Source: JBEKJU01 sp050011095 (GTDB lineage: Bacteria > Desulfobacterota > Syntrophorhabdia > Syntrophorhabdales > WCHB1-27). Taken from it: DNA of 32,922 bases. A program made the translations under genes and the position numbers. The stretch spans positions 1-32,922 of the forward strand of contig JBEKJU010000004.1 of the NCBI GenBank assembly GCA_050011095.1, given 5' to 3'. The notes below the pieces were generated by a model. That model ran no database searches, was not told the DNA's origin, and was given only the letters and a program-made list of their open reading frames with translations. Shown here in pieces: positions 24,643 to 32,126 of this stretch (position 1 is the stretch's first letter; each line of letters opens with the position of its first letter).

Positions 24643-25619
24643 TTTGCTCTCCTTTCTTCGATGAGATGGCCAAACCGGCTCTGGTAGCGGTTCACTACCC
24701 CCTCCAGAACATCTTCGGTCAGCCGTAGGTAATACTGGGAGCTCGACAGACCGACATGGCCCATGTAGGTGGCAAGGATCGGCAACTGAGCCCCCAGGTC
24801 CGCGCCCTGTTCGCACCACAACATCATCCTGTGAACAGCGTAGGCGTGACGTAAGTCATGAAGACGCAGACGCCAACCAGCGCCCGCATAAGGGATGTTT
24901 GCTTCTACCAGGACCTTCTTGAACGATTCCCACAAGGCGACTCTGTGGTATGGGGAACCTGTCGGCCTAGGGAAGAAACAGGCATCGGGAGGGCGCATTC
25001 CCAGAGATCGCTCCACAAAAGTCCGGCACTGTTCAAGAAGGTCAGTGAGGTCCCGCGCCAGCGGCACGAGCCTTGATTTGCCGAATTTCCCTCTCTGAAC
25101 CCTGATAACCCCATTGGCGAGATCCACATCTTCCAGCCGCAGGGATAGAACCTCTCCTACCCGCAGACCCGCCAAGTAAAGGAGCAGGAGCATTGTTCCG
25201 TGCAACATGGCGCGCAGGGGCGCACTTCGTTGGATAGGAAGGCTAAAGCTTAAGCAGGCCTTTACGAACCTCTTCCCTTCATTTCGGGTCAGGATCCGGG
25301 GTACAAAAGACCTCTTGCGAATGCCGAGAAAACCTCGGGGCGGAATGAACGTCCTTTGTTCTTCCAGAGCAACGAAACGACAAAATTGGCGTAGAACGGT
25401 CAAACGGCCCAAAGCATTCTTATCTGTGAGCGTTACGTAGGCCCTAACAATGGCGTCAGTAATGACGGGGTCGTGCGGCTTAAGGTGTGATGCCAGGAAC
25501 CGATCCATCATTCGCAGTTGCCGCCCTTCCACATCGTAACGGTACCCAGCGGCTCGTTTAAACTGAAGGAATCGCTGGACCTGAAAGGCCAGCGGAGACA
25601 TTAAGGCCTCTTCGCTCAT
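24639..25619 (-). CDS. ritB: RIT tyrosine recombinase, second gene
   Basis: This 326-residue tyrosine recombinase has an N-terminal core-binding domain (SPLAFQVQRFLQFKRAAGY) and a catalytic domain with the first Arg in LAGLRVGEVLSL, Lys in RGKFGKSRL, the box LHDLRHAYAVH, then MGHVGLSSSQYYL with the nucleophile at Tyr297 (or the adjacent Tyr296). Between the HxxR box and the last His it has a longer insert (MMLWCEQGADLGAQLP) than common XerC/D proteins, a trait seen in the middle RIT recombinase. Both its start and stop are ATGA overlaps with its neighbours, so the three proteins are likely made in fixed ratio. Confidence 0.93.
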   Translation of the reverse strand: MSEEALMSPLAFQVQRFLQFKRAAGYRYDVEGRQLRMMDRFLASHLKPHDPVITDAIVRAYVTLTDKNALGRLTVLRQFCRFVALEEQRTFIPPRGFLGIRKRSFVPRILTRNEGKRFVKACLSFSLPIQRSAPLRAMLHGTMLLLLYLAGLRVGEVLSLRLEDVDLANGVIRVQRGKFGKSRLVPLARDLTDLLEQCRTFVERSLGMRPPDACFFPRPTGSPYHRVALWESFKKVLVEANIPYAGAGWRLRLHDLRHAYAVHRMMLWCEQGADLGAQLPILATYMGHVGLSSSQYYLRLTEDVLEGVVNRYQSRFGHLIEERRAK

Positions 25620-26866
25620 TGCAGCACCTCCGTGATGGAAAGAGAAGCCGATCGCAGAGCTGATAGGTCCACCTTCGTATAGACGAATGTAGATTGTAAC
25701 GAGGCGTGTCCGAGGATGTCGCCAATTGTCTTGATTGAGACGTGAGCCCCGGGCAGCCTCGCAGCAAGTGTGTGACGGAAGAGATAGAGACCTCGCGATC
25801 CGGGGCGTTTGAAAATCCCTGCTCGACGAAGGGCTTCAGGCATGATCCAGTACAGGGGGTCTTTTGATGCAAACGGCTCGAACGGAACCTTGTGGCGAAC
25901 AAATATGCACCGTGACTTTGTAGGCGGGCGCCACGAGCGAAGGTAATCTATAAGGGCCTCCGATATCTCTGGCAGGAGCGGCAAGGTGATCGGTTTGCCC
26001 GTCTTGGACTGGCAATAAACGATGGACCGCTCACGCCAGTGAATATCATCTAAACGAAGCCGGAGGATGTCGGAGGGGCGCATTCCATAACACGCGGCCA
26101 GCAAGAGTATGACGAAATCTCTTTTTCGCCGGCCGTTCGAGCGATCCACACAACCGAGGATCTTGTCAACCTCGGCGCCTGTCAGAACGTCGGGAAGCCC
26201 CGCATGGCGAAAATGCTTGGCTGCTGCGACGGCGAGCGAGAGATCGCGTTCCAATCCGTTCCGGCTGAACACGAATCGCAGAAAACACCGCAGATGGCTC
26301 ATACGCAGGACCCAGGTATTTGGTTTGCAATTGCCGGGATTACGACAGAAATCGTGGACAAGACCGACGTCGACGTTTTTTATGTCACAAATGCCGTGGC
26401 TATCAAGAAACTCCGTGAATTTACCCAGCGTAAGAGCGTTCACCCTCAGAGTGGTTTCTTTCAGCCCCCTGTGCTCCCGGAGAAAACGTAAATAAGGGAT
26501 GACCCACTCATTGAATATCGGCGTTGCCGGCTTCGGCAGCGCATGGACCCGGCGGGAGAAATTGCCGCTATCATCGGCCTCAATAAAGATCCTTAGCGCA
26601 ATTCTCACACAACGACGGAAGCATCTTGCTTGAATCCGCTCCACGAGGTAGCACTGCACCTCTTCCGCATGGATGCTGGAAGGGACGTCCATGCCCGCGT
26701 CGTCACAGTATTTGGCGAACCGAAGCCAAACGCGCACCATCTCGCAGATGCGCATCCTGGGATAACCCATCATGCTCAACTGACCGACGAGCGAGTCAAT
26801 CCGGTCCCGGGACCGCGATCCTTCGTAGCAAACACGGTATTCTTTTGAGAGTTTCATTCTAAACAT
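25616..26866 (-). CDS. ritA: RIT tyrosine recombinase, first gene
   Basis: This 416-residue protein is the longest of the trio. It has an N-terminal extension of about 130 residues, then the core-binding domain and catalytic domain: first Arg in CYGMRPSDILRL, Lys in QSKTGKPITLPL, GHASLQSTFVYTKVD with nucleophile Tyr396. The HxxR box reads YLFRHT, so the first His is Tyr here. AAGGAGG lies 5 bases before the ATG at 26866; a second ATG three codons in is less well spaced. It is the promoter-proximal gene; expression probably starts within the 100 bp to its right. Confidence 0.9.
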   Translation of the reverse strand: MFRMKLSKEYRVCYEGSRSRDRIDSLVGQLSMMGYPRMRICEMVRVWLRFAKYCDDAGMDVPSSIHAEEVQCYLVERIQARCFRRCVRIALRIFIEADDSGNFSRRVHALPKPATPIFNEWVIPYLRFLREHRGLKETTLRVNALTLGKFTEFLDSHGICDIKNVDVGLVHDFCRNPGNCKPNTWVLRMSHLRCFLRFVFSRNGLERDLSLAVAAAKHFRHAGLPDVLTGAEVDKILGCVDRSNGRRKRDFVILLLAACYGMRPSDILRLRLDDIHWRERSIVYCQSKTGKPITLPLLPEISEALIDYLRSWRPPTKSRCIFVRHKVPFEPFASKDPLYWIMPEALRRAGIFKRPGSRGLYLFRHTLAARLPGAHVSIKTIGDILGHASLQSTFVYTKVDLSALRSASLSITEVLQ

Positions 26867-26946
26867 CGATGCCTCCTTAAAATAGATTTGTTCAGAATGA
26901 CTTACTCTCAGGAAGGATATTATGTGAAGAACTATCCAGGGGGCCG

Positions 26947-26968
26947 CTAAAATTTGCGTGGTCTAGAC
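26947..26968. repeat. Candidate right terminal inverted repeat of the RIT element
   Basis: In reverse complement it reads GTCTAGACCACGCAAATT and matches the left candidate at 23230 with one gap and two mismatches. It lies 81-102 bp upstream of the first recombinase start, where a RIT end would be expected. Confidence 0.5.
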
Positions 26969-27013
26969 GCTGGGGGCTGGAGTGAACTCAACATAATTTC
27001 TTTCTTACCATAG

Positions 27014-27045
27014 TTACTTTTATGGTCAGCTGACCATAAAAGTAA
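27014..27045. repeat. Perfect 32-bp palindrome
   Basis: The left arm TTACTTTTATGGTCAG is followed directly by its exact reverse complement, with no spacer. It is AT-rich at the edges and centred on CAGCTG. It lies 46 bp outside the proposed right end of the RIT element and 183 bp before the small gene at 27228. It could be an operator for a large dimeric regulator, a recombination or insertion target, or a cruciform. Confidence 0.8.
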
Positions 27046-27105
27046 TATTCCCGTAAATCAGTACCTTCATTAGGCGCCAGCCGAAAACATCCGCAAGACT
27101 CAGCA

Positions 27106-27121
27106 CCCTTTTTCGAAAGGG
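27106..27121 (+). promoter_or_regulatory. UUCG-tetraloop hairpin in the leader of the small gene
   Basis: CCCTTT-TTCG-AAAGGG forms a perfect six-pair stem closed by a TTCG (UUCG) loop, a very stable RNA fold. It lies about 105 bp before the ATG at 27228. No T-run follows, so it may stabilise or regulate the leader instead of ending transcription. Confidence 0.5.
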
Positions 27122-27227
27122 AGATAAACACCTCTTTATTGCCTCACCCCATCCATCCTGCAGGGGGAATTCGCATATTCACACCCCCACGGGCAGGAAG
27201 TGGGGAAAATACCATAAGGAGGAGACC

Positions 27228-27575
27228 ATGATATTGGCAGGCACGCATGCAGAAGCCACAGGAGTTTTCTACACGATGATATCCGGAGACCGGCAGGACC
27301 TAAAAGGAAAGCTTGCGCGGGTCCAGGATAATGCCGAGGAACTTTTGGCCCTCATCAAAGAGAACGTGACGGAAAAACAGGCGATGCGCTACGGTTTCAT
27401 CGCGAACATCGTCAAAGCCCTCGAAATGAGAGGCTACGGCAGGAGAATCCGGTTCAAGGAAGACGTGCTGCCGGCATCGCCCAGGGTGGATGTGAAACAA
27501 CTGGATCTCGGATCGCTTCCATACTACGAGATCCTGGAGAGAAGAGGCCTCGTGGCTTACGCAGCAAGGGCCTGA
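27228..27575 (+). CDS. Small conserved-looking protein of unknown function
   Basis: I do not recognise this 115-residue protein. It is soluble, helical and basic, with a charged helix (KGKLARVQDNAEELLALIK) and then VTEKQAMRYGFIANIVKALEMRG, an Arg-rich GRRIRFKED, and a C-terminal LPYYEILERRGL. No catalytic or metal motif is seen. The gene is well delimited: a strong AAGGAGG before the ATG, a hairpin-rich leader, and a clean intrinsic terminator 16 bp after the stop. It is therefore probably a real, single-gene transcript, well expressed judging by its signals. It lies between the RIT element and the convergent PH-domain gene. Confidence 0.75.
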   Translation: MILAGTHAEATGVFYTMISGDRQDLKGKLARVQDNAEELLALIKENVTEKQAMRYGFIANIVKALEMRGYGRRIRFKEDVLPASPRVDVKQLDLGSLPYYEILERRGLVAYAARA

Positions 27576-27590
27576 CCAATAACCGCTTTC

Positions 27591-27614
27591 AGGGAGGGAA
27601 ACCTCCCTTTTTTT
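27591..27614 (+). terminator. Rho-independent terminator of the small gene
   Basis: AGGGAGG and CCTCCCT form a perfect seven-pair stem with a GAAA loop, followed by seven T. It begins 16 bp after the stop codon at 27575. Confidence 0.9.
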
Positions 27615-27665
27615 ATTGCCCTGAGTCCGGTCGCGATAATTCCAGCGAAACTTGAAGGGTCAGAG

Positions 27666-28475
27666 CTAACGAGCACGCTTCTTCCAGCCGAAAGGGTCTA
27701 TCGCAACCTTTGGTCCAGCCGCCAGGGATTCCGTTTCCTCGGCGGTTGATGGTTGAGAGTCTCGTTCAGGTGATTCAAGGACGGACATGGCGCTATCCGC
27801 CTGGCCTTCCTGGTCTGCCCTTTCTCCCGCCTCGTCATTATGGTTGTGGCCGGCTCTCCCGGCATAGTCGATGGCGATCTCTCCGCCGCAATGCGGGCAC
27901 CGCAACGAGAATGGAGGCCGTACGCTTTCATGGAGCAACACCGTTTGAAGAGCTACCGTATGTCTTTGATGATCTCCCCCTGTCGGGTCCGGCCCGTCCT
28001 CTCTTTCGGCCCGTAGCGCCTTCTGCTCATTGATGGTCTGTTTCAACTCTTCCGGTCTTTCCACGAAATCGATTATCGTCTCGCCCGCCTTCGCGGCCGT
28101 CTGGACGGATATACCTCCGTAGCCGAACAGCCTTCCCAGAATTGTCTGCTCCACCACGATGTCGTTGATCTTGTCGAGAGGATTCTCTTTGGATTTGTGG
28201 GTAAGAAGGCCCCATTCGTCAATCAATCTTTCGTTTGTGACCGCCCAGACGTTGACCCTTCTATCGAGATAGCGGTAGAGAAACAAACTTCCTGAAAGGG
28301 CCGCCGCATAGGGGAGCAGGTAATTGAGCAACGCCTCGAACCCGAGGATTCTCACGTGGCGGACGGGTACGTAGAGAAGGACCACCGTAAGAAAGAGTGC
28401 GGGCTTCATCAGAACAAGCCAGTGTTTCCTTACAATCAGGGCAACGGTCTCGCCGGGTTGGAGTTTCGTGCGCAT
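27666..28475 (-). CDS. PH-domain (bPH) membrane protein with C-terminal CxxC tail
   Basis: This 269-residue protein has two adjacent membrane helices (LVLMKPALFLTVVLLYVPV and NYLLPYAAALSGSLFLY, about residues 18-75), then a bacterial PH domain (WAVTNERLIDEWGLLTHKSKENPLDKI...GRLFGYGGISVQTA), which is typical of the YdbS/YdbT-like bPH_2 family. After residue ~160 comes a long polar tail with a single CPHCGGE half-zinc-ribbon. I chose ATG 28475 because CTGGAGG lies a few bases before it; a longer frame to 28550 lacks such a site. Likely an inner-membrane protein of unknown role, perhaps envelope-stress-related. Its orientation is convergent with the small gene at 27228. Confidence 0.82.
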   Translation of the reverse strand: MRTKLQPGETVALIVRKHWLVLMKPALFLTVVLLYVPVRHVRILGFEALLNYLLPYAAALSGSLFLYRYLDRRVNVWAVTNERLIDEWGLLTHKSKENPLDKINDIVVEQTILGRLFGYGGISVQTAAKAGETIIDFVERPEELKQTINEQKALRAEREDGPDPTGGDHQRHTVALQTVLLHESVRPPFSLRCPHCGGEIAIDYAGRAGHNHNDEAGERADQEGQADSAMSVLESPERDSQPSTAEETESLAAGPKVAIDPFGWKKRAR

Positions 28476-28627
28476 GTGTACCTCCAGAAAGGCTTTACGG
28501 AGTATTACCTTGCGCTCGAGAAGTACTGATGGGTGACTTTCAGAAAACAAGGGAGGGCATACTACTCTTGCCTATCATCGAAATTCGTGTCAACAATGGT
28601 GCGCATTCTTAAGACCCCTCCCCTCTG

Positions 28628-28651
28628 TGCCAATATAAGTGAGACACTTCC
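28628..28651 (+). repeat. Left terminal inverted repeat of the first IS3 element
   Basis: It shares TGAGACACTTCC and flanking bases with the inverted sequence at 30098-30121. Confidence 0.8.
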
Positions 28652-28696
28652 CACCCAATAGTTTAGACTCTGAGGGCGGGAAGGAAAAAAGCGATA

Positions 28697-29095
28697 ATGG
28701 ACGAGAAGAATTCAGCAGCGACACACCCCAAGGTAATCCCTGATCCGGAGGTGCCGGAGAAGACGGTGCGCCGGAAGTTCACCGCAGCGTATAAGCTCCG
28801 AATTCTCAAGGAGGCGGACAGCTGTAACGGGCAGGGCCAGATCGGAGCCCTCCTGCGCCGGGAAGGACTCTACTCATCGAGCCTTACCTCGTGGCGGCGT
28901 CAGGTTAACCAGGGCCTCATTCCCAAGAAGAGAGGACCTGTCACACAGAAGACTGCCCCCCTTATCCGCCGTAACGCCGAACTGGAACGGGAGAACGAAA
29001 AGCTCGCGCACAAGCTCAAGCAGGCGGAGCTCATTATCGATGTCCAAAAAAAAGTGGCCGAGCTGCTCAAGGGATCAAGCGAGGAGAAGTCATGA
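28697..29095 (+). CDS. IS3-family transposase OrfA (helix-turn-helix)
   Basis: This 132-residue protein has a helix-turn-helix (RRKFTAAYKLRILKEADSC...GALLRREGLYSSSLTSWRRQ, about 24-75) and a C-terminal leucine-rich coiled coil (RNAELERENEKLAHKLKQAE). It recognises the element ends and forms the N-terminal part of OrfAB. A run of eight A then G (29046-29054) lies near its end: a -1 slip there would enter the frame of OrfB's start, as in programmed frameshifting of IS3 elements. The stop and the orfB start overlap as ATGA (29092-29095). Confidence 0.9.
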   Translation: MDEKNSAATHPKVIPDPEVPEKTVRRKFTAAYKLRILKEADSCNGQGQIGALLRREGLYSSSLTSWRRQVNQGLIPKKRGPVTQKTAPLIRRNAELERENEKLAHKLKQAELIIDVQKKVAELLKGSSEEKS

Positions 29096-30088
29096 ACATC
29101 ACCGCGTCGCTTGCCCGTGAAGTGGGTATCCGCCCGGCCTGCAACGCCCTCGACGTATCCAGTGCGGGCTTTTACCGTTGGCGGCATCCACGTGAGAAAA
29201 CCTTCGTGCCGGCTCTCTCCTTTGGCCCTTTCCTTCGAGGAACGGAATGATGTGCTCGATGTCCTTCATGCGGATCGCTTCATCGACAAGGCGCCCCGGG
29301 AAATCTACGCCACCCTTCTCGATGAGAAGAGCTATCTCTGTTCGGTGCGCACCATGTACCGGATTCTTGAAAAAGAGGGTGAACTGAAAGAGAGGAGAAA
29401 GCAGGTATCCCGTCCTCAGTATGCAAAACCGGAGATCCTTGCGAAGGCGCCCAACGAAGCGTGGAGTTGGGACATCACGAAGCTCAAAGGGCCGGTGAAG
29501 TGGACCTACTATTATCTCTATGTGATCCTCGACATCTACAGCCGCTACGTAGTGGGGTGGATGGTGGCCCACAGAGAACTTGCCGCCCTGGCCCGTAAAC
29601 TGATTGCGGAGACCTGCGCCAAGCAGATGATCCAACCCGATCAACTCCTGATCCATGCGGACAGGGGGTCGAGCATGACGTCAAAACCAGTTGCCTTGCT
29701 CATGGCCGATCTCGGCGTCGCCAAGAGCCATTCGAGACCCTCGGTCAGTAATGACAATCCCTACTCTGAATCTCAGTTCAAAACCATGAAATACCGACCC
29801 GAGTTCCCTGAAAGGTTCGGCTCCATCGAGGATGCCAGGGCCTTTTGTCAAACATTCTTCCCCTGGTACAATGCCGAGCACTACCATTTGGGGTTGGGTC
29901 TTCTCACCCCTGAAGATGTCCATTATGGTAAGGGGCCTCAGATCCTGGAAGATCGTAAGGGCGTGCTGCGGGCTGCCTATGAAAAACATCCGGAACGGTT
30001 CAAGGGGAGGATGCCGAAACCGGGGTTATTGCCTGACGCAGTTTGGATCAACAAACCGTCGCCAACGAGCGATGGCGAGGTACACTAA
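29092..30088 (+). pseudogene. IS3-family transposase OrfB (DDE integrase), frameshifted
   Basis: The natural start is ATG 29092 (MNITASLAREVGIRPACNAL), but this frame ends soon after WRHPREK. The rest, from PSCRLSPLALSFEERNDVLD on, is in another frame; removing one A from the AAAA run near 29196 would join them. The catalytic core is intact in the second frame: D in WSWDITKL, D in HADRGS and E in SESQFKT with a D-35-E spacing, then FPWYNAEHYHLGLG. Read as it stands, no full OrfB is made, so the element is probably inactive unless the slip is made good by frameshifting. Confidence 0.8.
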
Positions 30089-30097
30089 ATATTTGCT

Positions 30098-30121
30098 GGA
30101 AGTGTCTCATTTTCATTGACA
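30098..30121 (-). repeat. Right terminal inverted repeat of the first IS3 element
   Basis: The inverted copy of 28628-28651, ending with CA at 30121, directly before the DUF3732-type remnant. Confidence 0.8.
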
Positions 30122-30894
30122 CGTTCCGATTGGCAAAACTGGCGGAAATAGACAAGTGGAAGCCTGCTCCCGTTCCTGATGAAGATACGCAACGCATCGC
30201 TGCGCTGGAAGACGAGATAGCGGCAATTCGAAAAGAAAGAATAGCAATAACTGAGACATTGAGAGCAACGCGATTGTTTGCGCAGAAGGAAGATGGGTTT
30301 ACGACAGAGGCAATCGAGCAAAAAAGTCGTTTGGAATCCATTAACGCCTTGCCCAAGCAACCGGCATCAGGAGAATGGCAGTGGCCATTCGCTCCGCAGG
30401 ATCTTAATCTAGATAGCCCCATCGCTGAGGTCCTCCTTCAGGAGCTCCAATCGCTCGACCAAGAGTTGACGCTTGTAGCGGAAGAGCGTCCGCACCTGGA
30501 GGAATTCTCACAAAAACTCGAGCATCAGGTATCAGAACTGACCCAACGCTTGAAAGGTAAGGAGGAGGAGCTTGCAGCGGCAATTGCAGCGAATGCGGTT
30601 ATCGCGGAGATGGGCAGCCGAAATGCTGCTGCTGCTGAAACGGTTGGGCGCATAAGTTTCTTTCTTCAAACCTATCGACACGACGATGATTTGGTTGTTT
30701 TGAGGGCAAGAGCGAATGGCCTACAGGCGCAAGTCGCACAACTTGAGAAAATCACCGGTGCAGACGATAGCGCAGAACGTCTTGCTTCGATTCTCAATAT
30801 CATCGAATCGAATAAGCTACTATGTTAAGGAACTCGAAGCCGAATTCGCAGAATATCCATTTCGGTTCGACCTTGCCAATTTGACGGTTGTGAT
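30122..30894 (+). pseudogene. DUF3732-type (Rad50-like, coiled-coil) protein remnant, cut on both sides
   Basis: The frame opens directly at the end of the first IS and has no start of its own (FRLAKLAEIDKWK...). It is a charged coiled coil (RIAALEDEIAAIRKERIAI), then GEWQWPFAPQDLNLDSP, a second coiled coil (LEEFSQKLEHQVSELTQRL), and VGRISFFLQTYRHDDDLVVL. The frame stops at 30828, but one base away the frame continues YYVKELEAEFAEYPFRFDLA then LTVVI, ending at the second IS. This order (WPF segment, VGRI...L, then ...RFDLANLTVV) is typical of the end of DUF3732 ATPase-associated proteins. It has lost its start, has an inner frameshift near 30810 and has lost its end. DUF3732 proteins are, to my knowledge, linked to ABC-ATPase three-component conflict systems; that link is recalled knowledge, not seen here. 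Confidence 0.68.
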
Positions 30895-30907
30895 TGGTCT
30901 AGCCCCC
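30895..30907 (+). repeat. Candidate left end of the second IS element
   Basis: TGGTCTAGCCCCC, matched in inverse at 32115-32126 with one extra base. Confidence 0.5.
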
Positions 30908-30964
30908 TGAAACCGGTCCAGGTGTTGAGTTATACTCTGGACCCAAATTCAAGGGAGGCAGGAT

Positions 30965-31243
30965 ATGAGGAAGAAGGAATTCACCCCTGAGCAGATCATT
31001 ACAATGCTCAGGGAGGCTGAGGTGCTCCTATCCCAGGGGGCTACGGCAGCAGAGACCGTCCGTAAGCTTGGCATCACCGAACAAACCTACTACCGCTGGA
31101 GAAGAGAATACGGGGGCATGCGTGTCGAGCAGGCCAAGCGCCTGAAGGAGCTCGAGAAAGAGAACACCAGGCTCAAGAAGATAGTTGCCGATCTCTCCCT
31201 CGACAACGCCATCCTCAAGGAGGTATCCCGGGGAAACTCCTGA
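30965..31243 (+). CDS. IS3-family (IS407-type) transposase OrfA
   Basis: This 92-residue protein has the usual OrfA start (KEFTPEQIITMLREAEVLLS), a helix-turn-helix (VRKLGITEQTYYRWRREYGG) and a leucine zipper-like end (LKELEKENTRLKKIVADLSL). GGGAGGCAGGAT precedes the ATG. It is about the usual length of the family. The orfB frame is -1 relative to it and overlaps its end, as expected for OrfAB made by frameshift. Confidence 0.92.
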   Translation: MRKKEFTPEQIITMLREAEVLLSQGATAAETVRKLGITEQTYYRWRREYGGMRVEQAKRLKELEKENTRLKKIVADLSLDNAILKEVSRGNS

Positions 31244-31272
31244 GCCCGTCAAGGAGGCGGCAGGCAGTCGTT

Positions 31273-32112
31273 ATGGTCTGCACAGAACTTCACGTTTCCG
31301 AACGACGGGCATGCAGGGCACTGGGACAGTATCGCTCCACCCAGAGGCATCCTGAAATCATTACCTCCGAGGAGGAGCAGCTGAAGAGCCGTATCGTCGA
31401 GATGGTGACAGAATACGGGCGGTACGGATATCGGATGATCACGGTATTTTTACGAAGCGAAGGATGGAACGTGAACCACAAGCGGGTAGAGAGGATCTGG
31501 AGACAGGAAGGGTTGAAGGTACCGAAGAGGCAGCCAAAGCGGAAGAGACTATGGCTGAATGACGGATCATGCATACGCCTCAGGCCGGAACATAAGAACC
31601 ACGTCTGGAGCTACGATTTTATGACGGCCAGGACACAGGAAGGAAGGGCATTCCGGATGCTGAACATCATCGACGAGTACACGAGGGAGTGCCTGGACAT
31701 AACCGTCGAGAGGAGCATCACCTCCCACCTAGTGATCGAGCGCCTGGCGCACCTCTTCATCACAAGGGGCATACCCGAGCACATACGCTCGGACAACGGT
31801 CCAGAGTTCACCGCGAAGGCGGTCCGGAGGTGGCTTGAAAGACTGGGGGTAAAGACCCTTTTTATCGAGCCTGGAAGCCCCTGGGAGAACGGGTACATCG
31901 AATCCTTCAACGCAAGGCTCAGGGATAACCTCCTAAACGGAGAGATATTCACTACCCTCCTCGAAGCCAAGATACTTATAGAGAACTGGAGAAGGCACTA
32001 CAATACGGTCAGGCCGCACAGCTCCCTGGGCTACAGGCCGCCGGCGCCCAAGGCCATCATGCCCATAAAAGGAGATTTAGGGGAAAGACTAACTCTGAAG
32101 GTGGTACAATGA
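31273..32112 (+). CDS. IS3-family (IS407-type) transposase OrfB, DDE integrase
   Basis: This 279-residue protein is a complete OrfB from the first ATG. The same frame is open further up (LLSPSRRRQAVV before the Met), so the natural product is probably read from about 31239 by -1 frameshift out of orfA. It has an HTH_21-type segment (YGRYGYRMITVFLRSEGW) and the DDE core: D in VWSYDFMT, D in RSDNGPEF and E in GYIESFN with D-35-E spacing, then the typical HYNTVRPHSSLGYRPP end. No internal stop or frameshift; probably active. Confidence 0.95.
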   Translation: MVCTELHVSERRACRALGQYRSTQRHPEIITSEEEQLKSRIVEMVTEYGRYGYRMITVFLRSEGWNVNHKRVERIWRQEGLKVPKRQPKRKRLWLNDGSCIRLRPEHKNHVWSYDFMTARTQEGRAFRMLNIIDEYTRECLDITVERSITSHLVIERLAHLFITRGIPEHIRSDNGPEFTAKAVRRWLERLGVKTLFIEPGSPWENGYIESFNARLRDNLLNGEIFTTLLEAKILIENWRRHYNTVRPHSSLGYRPPAPKAIMPIKGDLGERLTLKVVQ

Positions 32113-32114
32113 AC

Positions 32115-32126
32115 GGGGGCAGACCA
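32115..32126 (-). repeat. Candidate right end of the second IS element
   Basis: In reverse complement TGGTCTGCCCCC, close to the left end at 30895. Confidence 0.5.

Larger units (their letters stand above)
23230..26968 (-). mobile_element. Recombinase-In-Trio (RIT) element, about 3.7 kb
   Basis: Three different tyrosine recombinase genes lie in tandem on the minus strand. Each junction is an ATGA overlap of stop and start (25616-25619 and 24639-24642), which is the hallmark of RIT elements. The ends given here are from an imperfect inverted repeat that flanks the trio (23230-23253 and 26947-26968). The trio itself is certain; the exact ends are a proposal. Confidence 0.85.
28628..30121 (+). 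mobile_element. IS3-family insertion sequence, about 1.49 kb, orfB frameshifted
   Basis: Terminal inverted repeats bound the element: 28628-28651 (TGCCAATATAAGTGAGACAC...) and 30098-30121 (TGTCAATGAAAATGAGACAC... on the minus strand). They share the 12-base block TGAGACACTTCC and are about 20/24 identical overall, starting TG and ending CA. Inside are orfA and a DDE orfB. No target duplication is evident. Its right end interrupts the DUF3732-type remnant. Confidence 0.85.
30895..32126 (+). mobile_element. IS3-family (IS407-like) insertion sequence, about 1.23 kb
   Basis: It contains orfA and orfB of the IS407 type in the normal -1 frame relation. Candidate short ends are TGGTCTAGCCCCC (30895-30907) and, inverted, TGGTCTGCCCCC (32126-32115), one gap apart. 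The left end cuts the DUF3732-type remnant and the right end abuts a HerA-type fragment, so it sits at a junction of two broken genes. Both frames look intact, suggesting a young insertion. No clear target duplication is seen. Confidence 0.82.

Noticed and set aside
24643..24819. Longer frame of the third recombinase
   Set aside because: It is read through the end of the second recombinase in another frame; the ATGA overlap at 24642 gives a family-like start.
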